A model generated the notes under the pieces. The model worked only from the letters and a program-made list of their open reading frames with translations. It was not told the origin of the DNA and did not search any database. A program made the position numbers and the translations under genes. Source: an uncultured Dyadobacter sp. (GTDB lineage Bacteria > Bacteroidota > Bacteroidia > Cytophagales > Spirosomataceae). Taken from it: a DNA stretch of 64,000 bases. The stretch is from contig NZ_CAMLSE010000001.1 of NCBI RefSeq assembly GCF_946482605.1, forward strand, positions 124,001 to 188,000. The letters run 5' to 3'. Below are positions 44,551 through 54,205 of the stretch, piece by piece (position 1 is the first letter of the stretch; every line of letters begins with the position of its first letter).

Positions 44551-46587
44551 ATGGAAGCGTTCCGCTACTTTAACCGGGATATCAGTTGGCTTTCCTTCAA
44601 CGAACGGGTGCTGATGGAAGCCGCCAACGAGGCCGTCCCGCTGATGGAACGGATCCGGTTCCTTTCCATCTACTCTTCGAATCTCGATGAATTCTACCGG
44701 GTGCGGATGCCTTATTTGCAAAAGAATGCGATGCGGGATGCCACTGAGAGTGCATATCTGGAAGCCGAAGCCATTGTGAACAGGCAGCAGGAGGCATTCG
44801 GTCAGATCCTGGGCCAGTCCGTTACTCCCGCACTACGAAGACTCGGTTTCCATTTTTGTTACAAGGAAGGAATTCCGGCGCAGATCGGAGCATTTGCCAG
44901 GCGCTACTTCTTTACGCACATCGCGGGATTTTTGCAGCCGGTTTACCTGAATGACAAAACGTCTTTCTTTCCGGAAAACAACCAGATCTACATTGTGGTG
45001 ATCCTGCAACTTCCCAATGACAGGGAAAAAGTAGCACTGGTCAATATCCCCACGCCTTATATCGATCGCTTTGTAAAAACAGCACAGCCGGACGGCGACT
45101 ATATTGTTTTTCTGGAAGATCTCATCCGGCATAACCTTGGGAATCTCTTTCCCGACGCGACAAGCATTGCGGCGTTCAATATCAAGGTAACACGAGACGC
45201 CGAACTGGACCTGCTGGACGAAGACGGCGAAGATATGGCAGAGCAAGTGGAAAAGCAGCTGGGCAAACGGGACTTCGGCCTCGCCACGCGGTTACTGTAC
45301 GAGCCCGGACTCCCGTTGCGGCATTTGCAATATATTGTCAATGTTTTTGACCTGAAAAAAGCGTCGCTCGTGGAAGGTGGGCGCTATCACAACCTGAAAG
45401 ACCTTTCCGCATTGCCTGTTGCCTCGTCTGCCATTTCATATCCGGCCTGGCCAGCGGTGCAGCAGCTGAAAGGCTTTTTGGAGGAAGAAACCCTTTTTGA
45501 AGCACTAACCCGCCGTGACCTGATGGTGCACGCGCCCTATCAGACTTACGACACCATTCTCCGGTTTTTCAATGAAGCGGCGATCGACCGGTCCGTTCAG
45601 GAGATTTATACCACCATGTACCGTGTCGCGCACGATTCCAGGATCGCACATGCGCTCATTACCGCGGCCAGGAATGGAAAGAGAGTGACGGTACTCGTTG
45701 AACTGAAAGCCCGTTTTGATGAGGCGAACAACATTCGCTGGGCTAAAAAAATGAAATCCGCCGGGGTAAAGATCATCCACAGCGTCAATGCCCTGAAAGT
45801 GCATGCCAAGCTGGCGCTGGTCAAACGGAAACATGAAACGCATTCCTACCTCGGTCTGCTGGCGACCGGCAACCTCAACGAGGGCACTGCCCGTTTCTAC
45901 ACCGATCATATTCTGATGACCGCCCACCCAGGCATGTTGCGGGAAACCGAGCAGCTATTTACTTTTTTAAGCAAAAAGAAAAAGCCGGAAAAGATCGATG
46001 CCATTCATTTTGACCATCTGCTGGTGGCACAGTTCAACCTGCAACGACGTTTTATCGCATTGATCGACAGGGAGATCAGTAACGCCCGGAACGGCTTGCC
46101 GGCGGGTATTACCATTAAGCTCAACAACCTGGAAGAGGAAGTGCTGATCAACAAACTGTACGAGGCATCCAATGCGGGCATCCGGATAAATCTGATCGTT
46201 CGGAGCATTTGCAGGCTTGTTCCGGGAATTCCCGGGCAGAGTGAAAATATACGGATCAAACGCATTGTAGACCGCTATCTCGAACATGGACGGGTTTTTA
46301 TGTTCCATAACAATGGAGAACCGGAGGTATTCATGGGCTCGTCCGACTGGATGAATAGGAACATATACCGGCGTATCGAAGTTTGTTTCCCCATTTACCA
46401 CGAAGAACTGAAACGGCAACTGACTGAAATGATCGCGCTGCAATGGGAGGATACCATGCAGGCTGTTTGGATTAATGACGCACTGCAAAATGTACCTGTC
46501 ACAACGCTCCCCGGGGGTGTACGCTCGCAGGAGGCTATTTACCATTATCTCAAGGGAGGAATAGAAAACCTGAAAAAGACATTCTGA
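44551..46587 (+). CDS. ppk1: Polyphosphate kinase 1
   Basis: 678-residue enzyme that makes polyphosphate from ATP reversibly at the membrane. It has the typical N-terminus FNRDISWLSFNERVLMEA and FLSIYSSNLDEFYRVRMPYL. The two catalytic His regions of the phospholipase-D-like core are LKVHAKLALVKRK followed by LLATGNLNEGTARFYTD, and YLEHGRVFMFHNNGEPEVFM followed by SSDWMNRNIYRRIE. It begins 11 bases after the HD-PycTM gene, and its stop overlaps the next start by one base. The order GAF protein, HD-PycTM, ppk1 suggests control of nucleotide and phosphate stores under stress. Confidence 0.96.
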   Translation: MEAFRYFNRDISWLSFNERVLMEAANEAVPLMERIRFLSIYSSNLDEFYRVRMPYLQKNAMRDATESAYLEAEAIVNRQQEAFGQILGQSVTPALRRLGFHFCYKEGIPAQIGAFARRYFFTHIAGFLQPVYLNDKTSFFPENNQIYIVVILQLPNDREKVALVNIPTPYIDRFVKTAQPDGDYIVFLEDLIRHNLGNLFPDATSIAAFNIKVTRDAELDLLDEDGEDMAEQVEKQLGKRDFGLATRLLYEPGLPLRHLQYIVNVFDLKKASLVEGGRYHNLKDLSALPVASSAISYPAWPAVQQLKGFLEEETLFEALTRRDLMVHAPYQTYDTILRFFNEAAIDRSVQEIYTTMYRVAHDSRIAHALITAARNGKRVTVLVELKARFDEANNIRWAKKMKSAGVKIIHSVNALKVHAKLALVKRKHETHSYLGLLATGNLNEGTARFYTDHILMTAHPGMLRETEQLFTFLSKKKKPEKIDAIHFDHLLVAQFNLQRRFIALIDREISNARNGLPAGITIKLNNLEEEVLINKLYEASNAGIRINLIVRSICRLVPGIPGQSENIRIKRIVDRYLEHGRVFMFHNNGEPEVFMGSSDWMNRNIYRRIEVCFPIYHEELKRQLTEMIALQWEDTMQAVWINDALQNVPVTTLPGGVRSQEAIYHYLKGGIENLKKTF

Positions 46588-47453
46588 TGAACCCATTTTT
46601 ATTAAAAAGCAGCTTGCTGGCCCTGCTGACGGGGATAATGCTCGCAGGATGCAACTCAACACAAAAAGAAAAGGACCTGTTTCAAGGCTATGACATGAAT
46701 CAGCCTGAAAAGTTCAATATGCCGGAAAGCCTGTTCGAGATTTCAGGAATCGCATTTGCGAAGGGAAAAAGTGACACAATCTATGCCATACAGGATGAGG
46801 AAGGCAAGCTGTTCAGGCTGGCCTGGGATATTCCAAAGCAGTTGCATGCCAAGTTCAGCAAAAAGGGTGATTACGAAGATGTTTCCATCCTGCGGGACCG
46901 GGTTTACATTCTGAAAAGCAATGGGACAATATTTGCCTTTCCGCTCGCCGAAGCCGTGTACGAGGAGCCCGAAGACGTGCATGAGATCAAAGGAATGCTG
47001 CCCAAAGGGGAATACGAAGGGATGTATGCCGACGAAGCGAGCGGTGAGCTATATGTGATATGCAAGAATTGCGCGGATGATGATTCCAAAAACAGCGTTT
47101 CAGGATACACACTGAAGCCGGAGACCGACTCGACGGTTGCGCGGACAGGCGATTTTGCCATTCAGGTTGATCAGATCAAGGCAATTACCGGGAAGGTCGC
47201 CAGGGGATTCCGGCCGTCGGGGCTTGCCAAAAATCCGCTTACGGGGGAATGGTACATTATTTCGGCGGTCAACAAGCTGATCGTCGTCACCGATGCGCAA
47301 TGGCAGGTGAAAGCCGCGCACCCTCTGAACGGCAACATGTTTATCCAGCCCGAGGGTATCGCTTTCGACAATGCGGGTAGTCTGTATATTTCCAATGAGG
47401 GAGACGATTTGTTCAGCGGGAATGTGCTTAAATTCAGAAAATCAGGCCGGTAG
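46587..47453 (+). CDS. SdiA-regulated-domain lipoprotein
   Basis: 288 residues with a lipoprotein signal (LLTGIMLAGCNSTQ, Cys near residue 22). The mature part is a beta propeller-like SdiA-regulated domain: LFEISGIAFAKGKSDTIYAI, EGMYADEASGELYVICKNCA, PSGLAKNPLTGEWYIISAVN, PEGIAFDNAGSLYISNEGD. The blades repeat the phrase of the type xGIAF-xx-D. It probably binds a ligand at the outer membrane. The start overlaps the ppk1 stop (TGATG), so it belongs to that operon, and the surface phosphoesterase follows after 17 bases. Whether it acts on phosphate compounds cannot be told. Confidence 0.85.
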   Translation: MNPFLLKSSLLALLTGIMLAGCNSTQKEKDLFQGYDMNQPEKFNMPESLFEISGIAFAKGKSDTIYAIQDEEGKLFRLAWDIPKQLHAKFSKKGDYEDVSILRDRVYILKSNGTIFAFPLAEAVYEEPEDVHEIKGMLPKGEYEGMYADEASGELYVICKNCADDDSKNSVSGYTLKPETDSTVARTGDFAIQVDQIKAITGKVARGFRPSGLAKNPLTGEWYIISAVNKLIVVTDAQWQVKAAHPLNGNMFIQPEGIAFDNAGSLYISNEGDDLFSGNVLKFRKSGR

Positions 47454-47470
47454 GCCCCATCTCACATCCT

Positions 47471-50400
47471 ATGACTCAAAATATACTCCGTTTACTCGTA
47501 TTGGGGACAGTTCTGGCAGCAATATCCTCGTGCGCAAGCTATAAAACGCATTTTTCCCGGGAAGGGGCGCAATGGCAGTCGGCCGCACCCGATCCTGCAT
47601 TGGAATTGAAACACACCATGTACCTGATCGGAGATGCGGGAAACGATTCTCCTGCCAGCCCTGCACCGGTATTGGAATATCTCAAAACCAGGCTCTCCAC
47701 CGAGTCGAAGAACAGTTCTGCATTGTTTTTGGGAGATAACATATATGAATACGGAATGCCGCCGGCAGAGGATTCGGCTGCCCGGAAAGTAGCGGAATAC
47801 CGGATCGATTCACAGCTGGAAACGCTCGAACACTTCAAAGGGCGGCCGATTTTTACGCCCGGAAACCATGACTGGCGCGGCTGGGGTGTGAAGGGTGTAA
47901 AGCGGCAAGAGAAGTACATTCAGAAATATATCAACGAACGGCGCGGAAAGACCAATAAGGACGATTATGAGGACTATTTTTTGCCCCTGAACGGCTGCTC
48001 GGGCCCGGAGGTGGTGGAGTTGAACGACAATGTCGTGGTCATCGTAGCCGATTCGCAATGGTGGCTGACCGACTGGGACCGTGATCAGAAGATCAATGAC
48101 GGCTGCGAGATCAAAAACAGGGAACAGTTCCGGTTTGTATGGGAGAATGTGGTCAGGAAGTACCGTAACAAGAACGTAGTGATCGCTATGCACCATCCTC
48201 CGTACACCTATGGACCTCATGGCGGACGGTTTACGATCAAGCAGCACATTTTCCCGCTCACGGAAATGAATCCCAACCTGTACATTCCGCTACCGGGGCT
48301 GGGAAGTCTGAGCGCTTTGTTCCGGGCCACGATAGGGTCGCGGCAGGACGTCGCCAACAAGCATTACCGTGACCTCCGCACCGCTATACTCGCCGGTGCG
48401 AAAAAGAATGGGAAATTCATCTTCGCCAGTGGTCATGAGCATGCATTGCAATTTATTGAGAACGACGGGCAGGAGTTTATCGTCAGTGGCAGCGGTTCCA
48501 AAAACAGCCCGGTGAGTTTGGGCAAAGGTTCTTTGTTTTCTTCTTCAAAGCTCGGGTTTTCGACATTAAGCTTTTATGCCGGTGGTGAAACCTGGGTGAA
48601 ATTCTGGGAAGTAACGCCCGACGGGAAAGATGCGAAAGTCGTTTTTCAACGTAAAGTAAAGGATAAGCAGCTGGTCGAGGCTCCTGATTCGACAGTTGCT
48701 TTTACAGAATACAACCAGCACGCCGATTCGACCACCAAATTCATCACCAGCAACGAAGTCAAGCCGATAGGCAAAATACATAAGGCAATGCTGGGAGAGC
48801 ATTACCGGCCATTGTACTTGCAGCAATACCGTTTTCCGGTGCTGGATATGGCCACTTACCGGGGCGGCGTAGTGCCGGTGAAGCAAGGTGGAGGTAACCA
48901 AACCAACTCCCTGCGCCTGCGCGACAGCCAGGGGCGCGAGTACGCCATGCGCGGGCTCACGAAGGATGTGAGCCGCTTCCTGCCGTTCCCGTTCAACCAG
49001 ATGATAGCGGCCAAATACCTGGTGGAAGACAACTTCTTGTCTACCAATCCGTTTGCACCGTTGAATATGCCAAAGCTAGCCGGTGCGGTTAATGTGTATC
49101 ACACCAACCCGCGCATGTATTACGTACCTGCGCAGCCCGGGCTGGAAACCTTTAACAACCTCTTCGGCGGTACGATGAACCTTGTAGAAGAGCGGGCTGA
49201 CGGAAAGCGGTGGAAGGATGCCGATTTCTTCGGAAACCCAGATAAGATCGTCAGTACACCGGAGCTGGTGGAAGCAATGCTTGAAAACAGTAAAAACAAG
49301 GTGGACCAGGAATGGGCGATCCGCACGCGGCTGCTCGACTTTATCATCGGGGATTGGGACCGCCATGACGACCAATGGGCCTGGTCCTCTACCAAGCAGA
49401 AGGATGGCACGATCCTGTACCGGCCCATTCCCCGCGACCGCGACCAGGCTTTTTCGCGATACGATGGTTTCCTCACCGGTGTCGCTCGGCTTACATTGCC
49501 CTTCCTGCGCCAGTTGCAGACATTTGGTCCTGAAATCCAGAGCATGAAATGGACCACCTGGAGTGCGCGGCTGTTTGACAGAACTTTCCTGACCGAGCTC
49601 AGCTGGGAGCAATGGGAAAAGCAGGCGAAGTTCATTCAGGAAAACCTGACGGATGAAGCCATTCTGCGTTCGTTCGACGACTGGCCGGCAAAAGCGAGGG
49701 ACATGGTTTCGGCAAAAATGATCGAAGGTCTGAAAGCACGTCGGGCCGATCTGGTGAAGATTGCCAGGGCGCACTACGAATTTGTCAGTGAATCGGTGAA
49801 TGTGATCGGGACAGAGGAAGAAGAACGCTTCGTCATCGAGCGTGTAGATGACGCGCATACCCGAGTAACAGTGTATGAAACCGGCAAAAATGGGGCGATC
49901 AAGCATCAGAATTACCAGCGCGTTTTTGAAAATGCCGTTACACGTACGATTAATATCTATGGCAATGGCGATGACGACGAATTCATTATCAAAGGTGATG
50001 TACGCAAAGGCGTGAAGCTGCGGCTGATCGGCGGACTGGGCAAAGATGTTTTTGCCGATAGTGCGAGGGTGAGCGCGGGAGGAAAGAAGACGATCGTGTA
50101 TGACGATCTCAAAAACAACACCGTTGTGGCAGGGCCCGACACCCGGGATAAACGAACCAGCCTGTACCGGTTCAATGTGTACGACCGCCGGAGCGCCGAT
50201 AGTAATTATGACATTACATTGCCACTGCCGGTGCTCGGCGCCAACCCCGACGATGGTTTCTTTCTGGGCGCGGGGGTAAATATGACGAAGTACGGTTTCA
50301 AAAAAGAACCCTATGCATCAGTCCAGTCTATCAGCGGAAGTTTCGCGGTCAGAACGCAGGGTTTCAGGGTTAATTATACCGGGGATTTTATCAATGCATT

Positions 50401-51262
50401 TAAAAAATTCGACTTTTATCTCGACAGCTACTATCGCGGGCCGCGGTATGCATTCAACTATGCGGGCCTGGGCAATGAATCGGAACGGCCGGTCGACGAT
50501 GCTAACTTTTACCGGGTACGGCAGAGCGCATTTTACGTGTATCCCGCATTGAAAAAGCGGTTTGCCGGGAACAACGGGTTTATTACCCTCGGGCCTGTTT
50601 TTGAAGTATCCGACATTCAGGCCACCGCCGACCGGTATATTGCCAGTGTGGAAAACGGCCTGCCTGCCGATATTTTCAAAACCAAGTATTACAGCGGAGC
50701 GAAGTTTACGTTCAATTTCAGCAGTATCGATAACATTTTTGCCCCGCATTCAGGCATTCGTTTCAATGCCGGAATGAATTGGACGTCGGATCTGAAAAGT
50801 GACAGGAACTTTACAGGCCTGAATGCGAAGTTTGCTTTCTATACCAGTTTGGATCAGAAAGAGAACCTGGTCCTGGCCACACAGGTTGGTACGGGCGTGA
50901 ACTTCGGCAAAGGGTATCAGTTTTTCCAGATGCCATCTCTTGGTGGAAAGCAGGGGTTAAGGGGATACCGCACCGAACGTTTCTACGGAAAGAGCTCCAT
51001 CTGGCACGATACCGATCTGCGGCTCCGGCTGGGAAGCAGCTATAATCCCACCTTACCGCTCACTTACGGCATTTTTGGAGGTTTCGACTACGGTCGCGTG
51101 TGGCTGGATGGCGAGTCGTCCGGGAACTGGCATTACGACTACGGCGGCGGAATCTGGCTGGCGCCGGTCGACGTACTGACTATCGCTGCCGGCGCATTCA
51201 TTCCCAAAGAGAAAAAAGAAGAAAAACCCCGGATAGCGGTGCAGCTTGGGTTTTGGTTCTGA
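47471..51262 (+). CDS. Surface protein: metallophosphoesterase, kinase-like domain and outer-membrane barrel
   Basis: 1263 residues. A lipoprotein signal (LAAISSCASYK) leads to a calcineurin-type phosphoesterase (residues about 45-330) with all metal motifs: YLIGDAGND, LFLGDNIYEYG, FTPGNHDW, AMHHPPY and FASGHEHAL. Residues about 450-800 hold LLDFIIGDWDRHDDQWAWS (Asp630) and PIPRDRDQAFSRYDG (Asp656/658), an arrangement like the catalytic loop and metal Asp of CotH/FAM20-type secreted kinases. From about residue 940 to the final GFWF it is an outer-membrane beta barrel like BamA/surface antigen. It follows ppk1 and the SdiA-type lipoprotein in one direction; a role in phosphate compounds outside the cell is reasonable but unproven. 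Confidence 0.8.
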   Translation: MTQNILRLLVLGTVLAAISSCASYKTHFSREGAQWQSAAPDPALELKHTMYLIGDAGNDSPASPAPVLEYLKTRLSTESKNSSALFLGDNIYEYGMPPAEDSAARKVAEYRIDSQLETLEHFKGRPIFTPGNHDWRGWGVKGVKRQEKYIQKYINERRGKTNKDDYEDYFLPLNGCSGPEVVELNDNVVVIVADSQWWLTDWDRDQKINDGCEIKNREQFRFVWENVVRKYRNKNVVIAMHHPPYTYGPHGGRFTIKQHIFPLTEMNPNLYIPLPGLGSLSALFRATIGSRQDVANKHYRDLRTAILAGAKKNGKFIFASGHEHALQFIENDGQEFIVSGSGSKNSPVSLGKGSLFSSSKLGFSTLSFYAGGETWVKFWEVTPDGKDAKVVFQRKVKDKQLVEAPDSTVAFTEYNQHADSTTKFITSNEVKPIGKIHKAMLGEHYRPLYLQQYRFPVLDMATYRGGVVPVKQGGGNQTNSLRLRDSQGREYAMRGLTKDVSRFLPFPFNQMIAAKYLVEDNFLSTNPFAPLNMPKLAGAVNVYHTNPRMYYVPAQPGLETFNNLFGGTMNLVEERADGKRWKDADFFGNPDKIVSTPELVEAMLENSKNKVDQEWAIRTRLLDFIIGDWDRHDDQWAWSSTKQKDGTILYRPIPRDRDQAFSRYDGFLTGVARLTLPFLRQLQTFGPEIQSMKWTTWSARLFDRTFLTELSWEQWEKQAKFIQENLTDEAILRSFDDWPAKARDMVSAKMIEGLKARRADLVKIARAHYEFVSESVNVIGTEEEERFVIERVDDAHTRVTVYETGKNGAIKHQNYQRVFENAVTRTINIYGNGDDDEFIIKGDVRKGVKLRLIGGLGKDVFADSARVSAGGKKTIVYDDLKNNTVVAGPDTRDKRTSLYRFNVYDRRSADSNYDITLPLPVLGANPDDGFFLGAGVNMTKYGFKKEPYASVQSISGSFAVRTQGFRVNYTGDFINAFKKFDFYLDSYYRGPRYAFNYAGLGNESERPVDDANFYRVRQSAFYVYPALKKRFAGNNGFITLGPVFEVSDIQATADRYIASVENGLPADIFKTKYYSGAKFTFNFSSIDNIFAPHSGIRFNAGMNWTSDLKSDRNFTGLNAKFAFYTSLDQKENLVLATQVGTGVNFGKGYQFFQMPSLGGKQGLRGYRTERFYGKSSIWHDTDLRLRLGSSYNPTLPLTYGIFGGFDYGRVWLDGESSGNWHYDYGGGIWLAPVDVLTIAAGAFIPKEKKEEKPRIAVQLGFWF

Positions 51263-51263
51263 T

Positions 51264-51550
51264 GAGTGAACGGGGGCAATGAGTGAATGAGTGAATGAGT
51301 GAATGTTCCAATTTTGAATGACTGAATGACCGAATGAATTTTGAATGGGTGAATTTTGAATGACGAATGATTGAATGAGTTATTGGGTCGCCGAAGAGAT
51401 GAATTTGTTTAAGGTTGTATCTGGCAGACACTTTCTCAGCGAATACCGCATTAATTAGGCTAGCTTCCAATCAAGGTCAATTAGGACTTACACCCTAATC
51501 CTGTTTCAGAGAAAAATCATTCGGTCATTCAGTCATTCAGTCATTCAAAA
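51264..51550. repeat. Second inverted array of GAATGAGT-type repeats
   Basis: From 51264 to about 51380 the sequence is made of GAATGAGT, TTGAATGA and variants. From 51517 to 51550 it is made of the complement (TCATTCAG, TCATTCGG). The spacer has a small ATTAGG/CCTAAT hairpin (51480-51499). It lies between two convergent genes, and its right arm supplies the DUF421 stop codon. The layout matches 20027-20272. Confidence 0.85.
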
Positions 51551-52041
51551 TTCCTTTCCAGCACGCTCAAATTGCCGCTTCCTTCCAGGTAGCATAGTTT
51601 TACTTTTTGAACGCTTTCTACTCCTTTTTCGCGGAGGTAGGCGAGGAGGTCTTCTTCGGAGATGAACTCGCGCCGCATGTTGTTGTGCTGGAACTTGCCG
51701 TCCTTAATGAGCAGGTTGGGTTGGGCCTGGAAGAAAACACTGAAACGTTTCGATTTGTATCCCAACCAGTCGATGGCCACGTCCCAGAAGACCAACGTGG
51801 CTACGAGAATAACACCCTCTGTAATGCTGTTGTACTGCCCGGCCATCGCGTTTTGTGCCGCATCGCCGATCAGAATAATCAGCAGGATATCGCTTACACT
51901 GAATTGCCCCGTGCCTCTCCGGAAGAACCGAAGCAACAGGAAGATGGCCCAATAGGTGATGGAACCCCGTATGAAGACTTCCAGGACGGAGGTGGTGGGT
52001 ATCCACATGTCGTGCCAGTTGAGACTGAAAAGCTTTTCCAT
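51541..52041 (-). CDS. DUF421 (YetF-like) membrane protein
   Basis: 166 residues from the ATG at 52041 (MEKLFSLNWHDMWIPTTSVL). Three hydrophobic segments (RGSITYWAIFLLLRFF, ISDILLIILIGDAAQNAM-like, GVILVATLVFWDVAIDWLGY) precede the small cytosolic domain with NLLIKDGKFQHNNMRREFIS. It is a second DUF421 protein beside the one at 17357. The C-terminal residues overlap the repeat array. A longer frame to 52086 has no ATG. Function unknown; DUF421 proteins are often found near stress genes. The DUF4142 gene lies 44 bases upstream in the same direction. Confidence 0.87.
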   Translation of the reverse strand: MEKLFSLNWHDMWIPTTSVLEVFIRGSITYWAIFLLLRFFRRGTGQFSVSDILLIILIGDAAQNAMAGQYNSITEGVILVATLVFWDVAIDWLGYKSKRFSVFFQAQPNLLIKDGKFQHNNMRREFISEEDLLAYLREKGVESVQKVKLCYLEGSGNLSVLERNFE

Positions 52042-52085
52042 AATACGCTGCCTGAAATGATTTTGGTTGATCAGTGAAAATAACA

Positions 52086-52610
52086 CTAATTCAGCGAATC
52101 ACGGAGGGCTTTGGCACGATCGGCAAACTGTCTCACCATAGGCAGCCTTTCGGAGGCCCAAGCCTTGATCCCGGCATCGTTTGAGGTGGTCGATCCGATT
52201 TCAAGCAGGCGGATAGCCCTGTTGTGCGAGGCTACCATCTGCCTGAGATAGAGGGTGTCCAGCGCCACACCTGTGCGCATGGCCAGGCTGTCGAGCTCCT
52301 GCTGACGGTCATCCTCCAATGTCGTCGGTATTTCAAGTTTCTTTTCAGCCGCGAGGGCCTGCAACGCCTGTCCAGCCAGAACGTGGTTGCTGGTCATTTC
52401 TTGCCCATAATCACGCACGGCTTTACTCGCACCGCTTTCTGCTACAACTTCCCCGGCATTGACCTGGAACAACGTCTCGTCGGCGGAGGCCATTATAAAT
52501 TGCTTGTCGGCCTCGGCAATGAGGTCGTTTTGTGGTTGGTCGCTGTTTTCGCAGCCGATGCTAACACCGATGGTCAGACCGAGAAAAGCCAGCAATGTCT
52601 GTTTTTTCAT
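52086..52610 (-). CDS. DUF4142 lipoprotein
   Basis: 174 residues. The signal LLAFLGLTIGVSIGCENSDQ ends at a lipobox Cys (residue 20). The mature protein is a helical bundle of the DUF4142 family (ferritin-like fold): FIMASADETLFQVNAGEVVA, VRDYGQEMTSNHVLAGQALQ, LYLRQMVASHNRAIRLLEIG. His, Glu and Gln residues at regular spacing resemble a metal-binding bundle, but the function is not known. It is transcribed toward the DUF421 gene and probably with it. Confidence 0.88.
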   Translation of the reverse strand: MKKQTLLAFLGLTIGVSIGCENSDQPQNDLIAEADKQFIMASADETLFQVNAGEVVAESGASKAVRDYGQEMTSNHVLAGQALQALAAEKKLEIPTTLEDDRQQELDSLAMRTGVALDTLYLRQMVASHNRAIRLLEIGSTTSNDAGIKAWASERLPMVRQFADRAKALRDSLN

Positions 52611-52801
52611 AAAAATGGAGCATGATTTCCCAAGCCCGCAGTAATTACCGTGCCAAAGGGATGATGATTTTTGTAGCAGTAATTCTATATTTTTTTCTGT
52701 TCATATAGAATTATTGGATTAACAGGGTCGGAGTTTAAAGGATAACCTTGTATATTTTCAGATTTAAGTAAAGCGATTCAAGAAGGGCCACAGTAATTCG
52801 G

Positions 52802-54205
52802 ATGAGTACAGACAAGCAGGAAGGATTTGAAAGCAGCAAGCCATTGGCTTCGGAGGTATTGTACCATGATTTATTTGAGCTGAATCCACAACCAATGTGG
52901 GTTTACGACGTCGGAACCTACCAGGTGCTCCATGTTAACGAGGCGGCTGTGAGGCATTACGGGTACAGCAGGGAGGAGTTTTTGGGAATGACCATTCTGG
53001 CGTTACGACCGGAACAAGAGATTCCGGTAACCCTCGAGGCCGTTGAAATCGTCAGAAAACACCAGAGGCTTTACAGCGCTAATACGTACAGGCACCGTAA
53101 AAAGAACGGTGAGGTCATTGACGTAAAAATCAAGAGTAACATTATCTACATCAATGGGCGTAAAGCCGAGCTGGTACTTTCGACGGACATTACCGGCGTG
53201 CTGGCGGCTGAAAGGGCGCGGATCAGCTCCGACGAAAAATTCAAAGCGATTTTCGACAATACTACCGACGCCATTGTCCTGTGCGATGACGCCGGGATCT
53301 GCATCGATTTCAACAATGCCACATCGACTGTCATGGGGTACGGTGCGAACGAACTGAAAGGATCCCGGATAGATTGCTTCATGGATCTTCCGGCTGAGGC
53401 GCGCTTCGATGTGGTATGGAAGAACTTCCTCAATGGTGAAATTCTCAACGGTGTGATGCGGATCCGTAGAAAAGACGGAGCAATTATCATGGGAAGTTTT
53501 AACGCCAAACCAGCTATTCTGCCCGGCGTTCATATGTGTGTGATCACCGACATTACCGAAATGATGGAGAAGCGGGAGGCGCTGATGGCGAGTGAAAGAA
53601 GATTCAAAGCATTGGTCCAGGAGGGTGCAGACCTCATTGCAATCCTCGATAAAGAGGGAAATTACCATTTTGTGAGTGAAAGCTGCTATCCGATCCTGGG
53701 TATTCAGCCGGCCGACCTCATCGGAGCAAATGCATTTGACTGGATCCATCCAGAGGACAGAGCGGCAGTGCTGGCACTATTTTTAAAAATTCCCGAAGGA
53801 AAGCAGATCAAAACAGAGCCGTTCAGGTTTAGGGATGGGCTCGGAAACTACCGGTGGATCATCACAACGGCAACCAACATGATTGACGATCCGGCCGTTG
53901 GTGGTATCGTAGCCAACTCTCGGGATATCACGGAGGCGGTGCTGAAGGGAGAAGATCTGCGCATCAGTAACGAACGGTACCGGCAGCAGAACGAGCGGCT
54001 GAGGGACATTGCATGGACGCAGTCGCATGTAGTGAGAGCACCGCTGGTGAGGTTAATGGGACTGGTCGATTTGCTGAAAACTGGCGATTGCGGTGGCCTG
54101 GGAATGGCTGTTACCCTGGACCTGATCCGGAGCTCTGCCGATGAACTGGATGAAGTAATCACGGAAATTGTAAAAAAGGCAGATAAAGTTCAGAACGATG
54201 GTTAA
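52802..54205 (+). CDS. Triple-PAS sensor with histidine-box but no ATPase domain
   Basis: 467 residues without membrane helices. Three PAS domains lie in order (about residues 20-140, 140-260, 265-385), the first with FELNPQPMWVYDVGTYQVLH, the third with DLIAILDKEGNYHFVSESCY and the PAC-like YRWIITTATNMID. The C-terminus is a histidine-kinase dimerisation helix, LRDIAWTQSHVVRAPLVRLM, that keeps the His, but the protein ends some 55 residues later with no N, G1 or G2 box. It cannot phosphorylate itself as written, so it may be phosphorylated by another kinase or act as an adaptor. The receiver gene overlaps its end by 8 bases. Confidence 0.87.
   Translation: MSTDKQEGFESSKPLASEVLYHDLFELNPQPMWVYDVGTYQVLHVNEAAVRHYGYSREEFLGMTILALRPEQEIPVTLEAVEIVRKHQRLYSANTYRHRKKNGEVIDVKIKSNIIYINGRKAELVLSTDITGVLAAERARISSDEKFKAIFDNTTDAIVLCDDAGICIDFNNATSTVMGYGANELKGSRIDCFMDLPAEARFDVVWKNFLNGEILNGVMRIRRKDGAIIMGSFNAKPAILPGVHMCVITDITEMMEKREALMASERRFKALVQEGADLIAILDKEGNYHFVSESCYPILGIQPADLIGANAFDWIHPEDRAAVLALFLKIPEGKQIKTEPFRFRDGLGNYRWIITTATNMIDDPAVGGIVANSRDITEAVLKGEDLRISNERYRQQNERLRDIAWTQSHVVRAPLVRLMGLVDLLKTGDCGGLGMAVTLDLIRSSADELDEVITEIVKKADKVQNDG

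Noticed and set aside
40862..46587. Firm call of a Pycsar anti-phage system
   Set aside because: The cyclase motifs are far apart and unproven, the effector carries an HD domain, and ppk1 is a housekeeping gene. I keep it as a hypothesis only.
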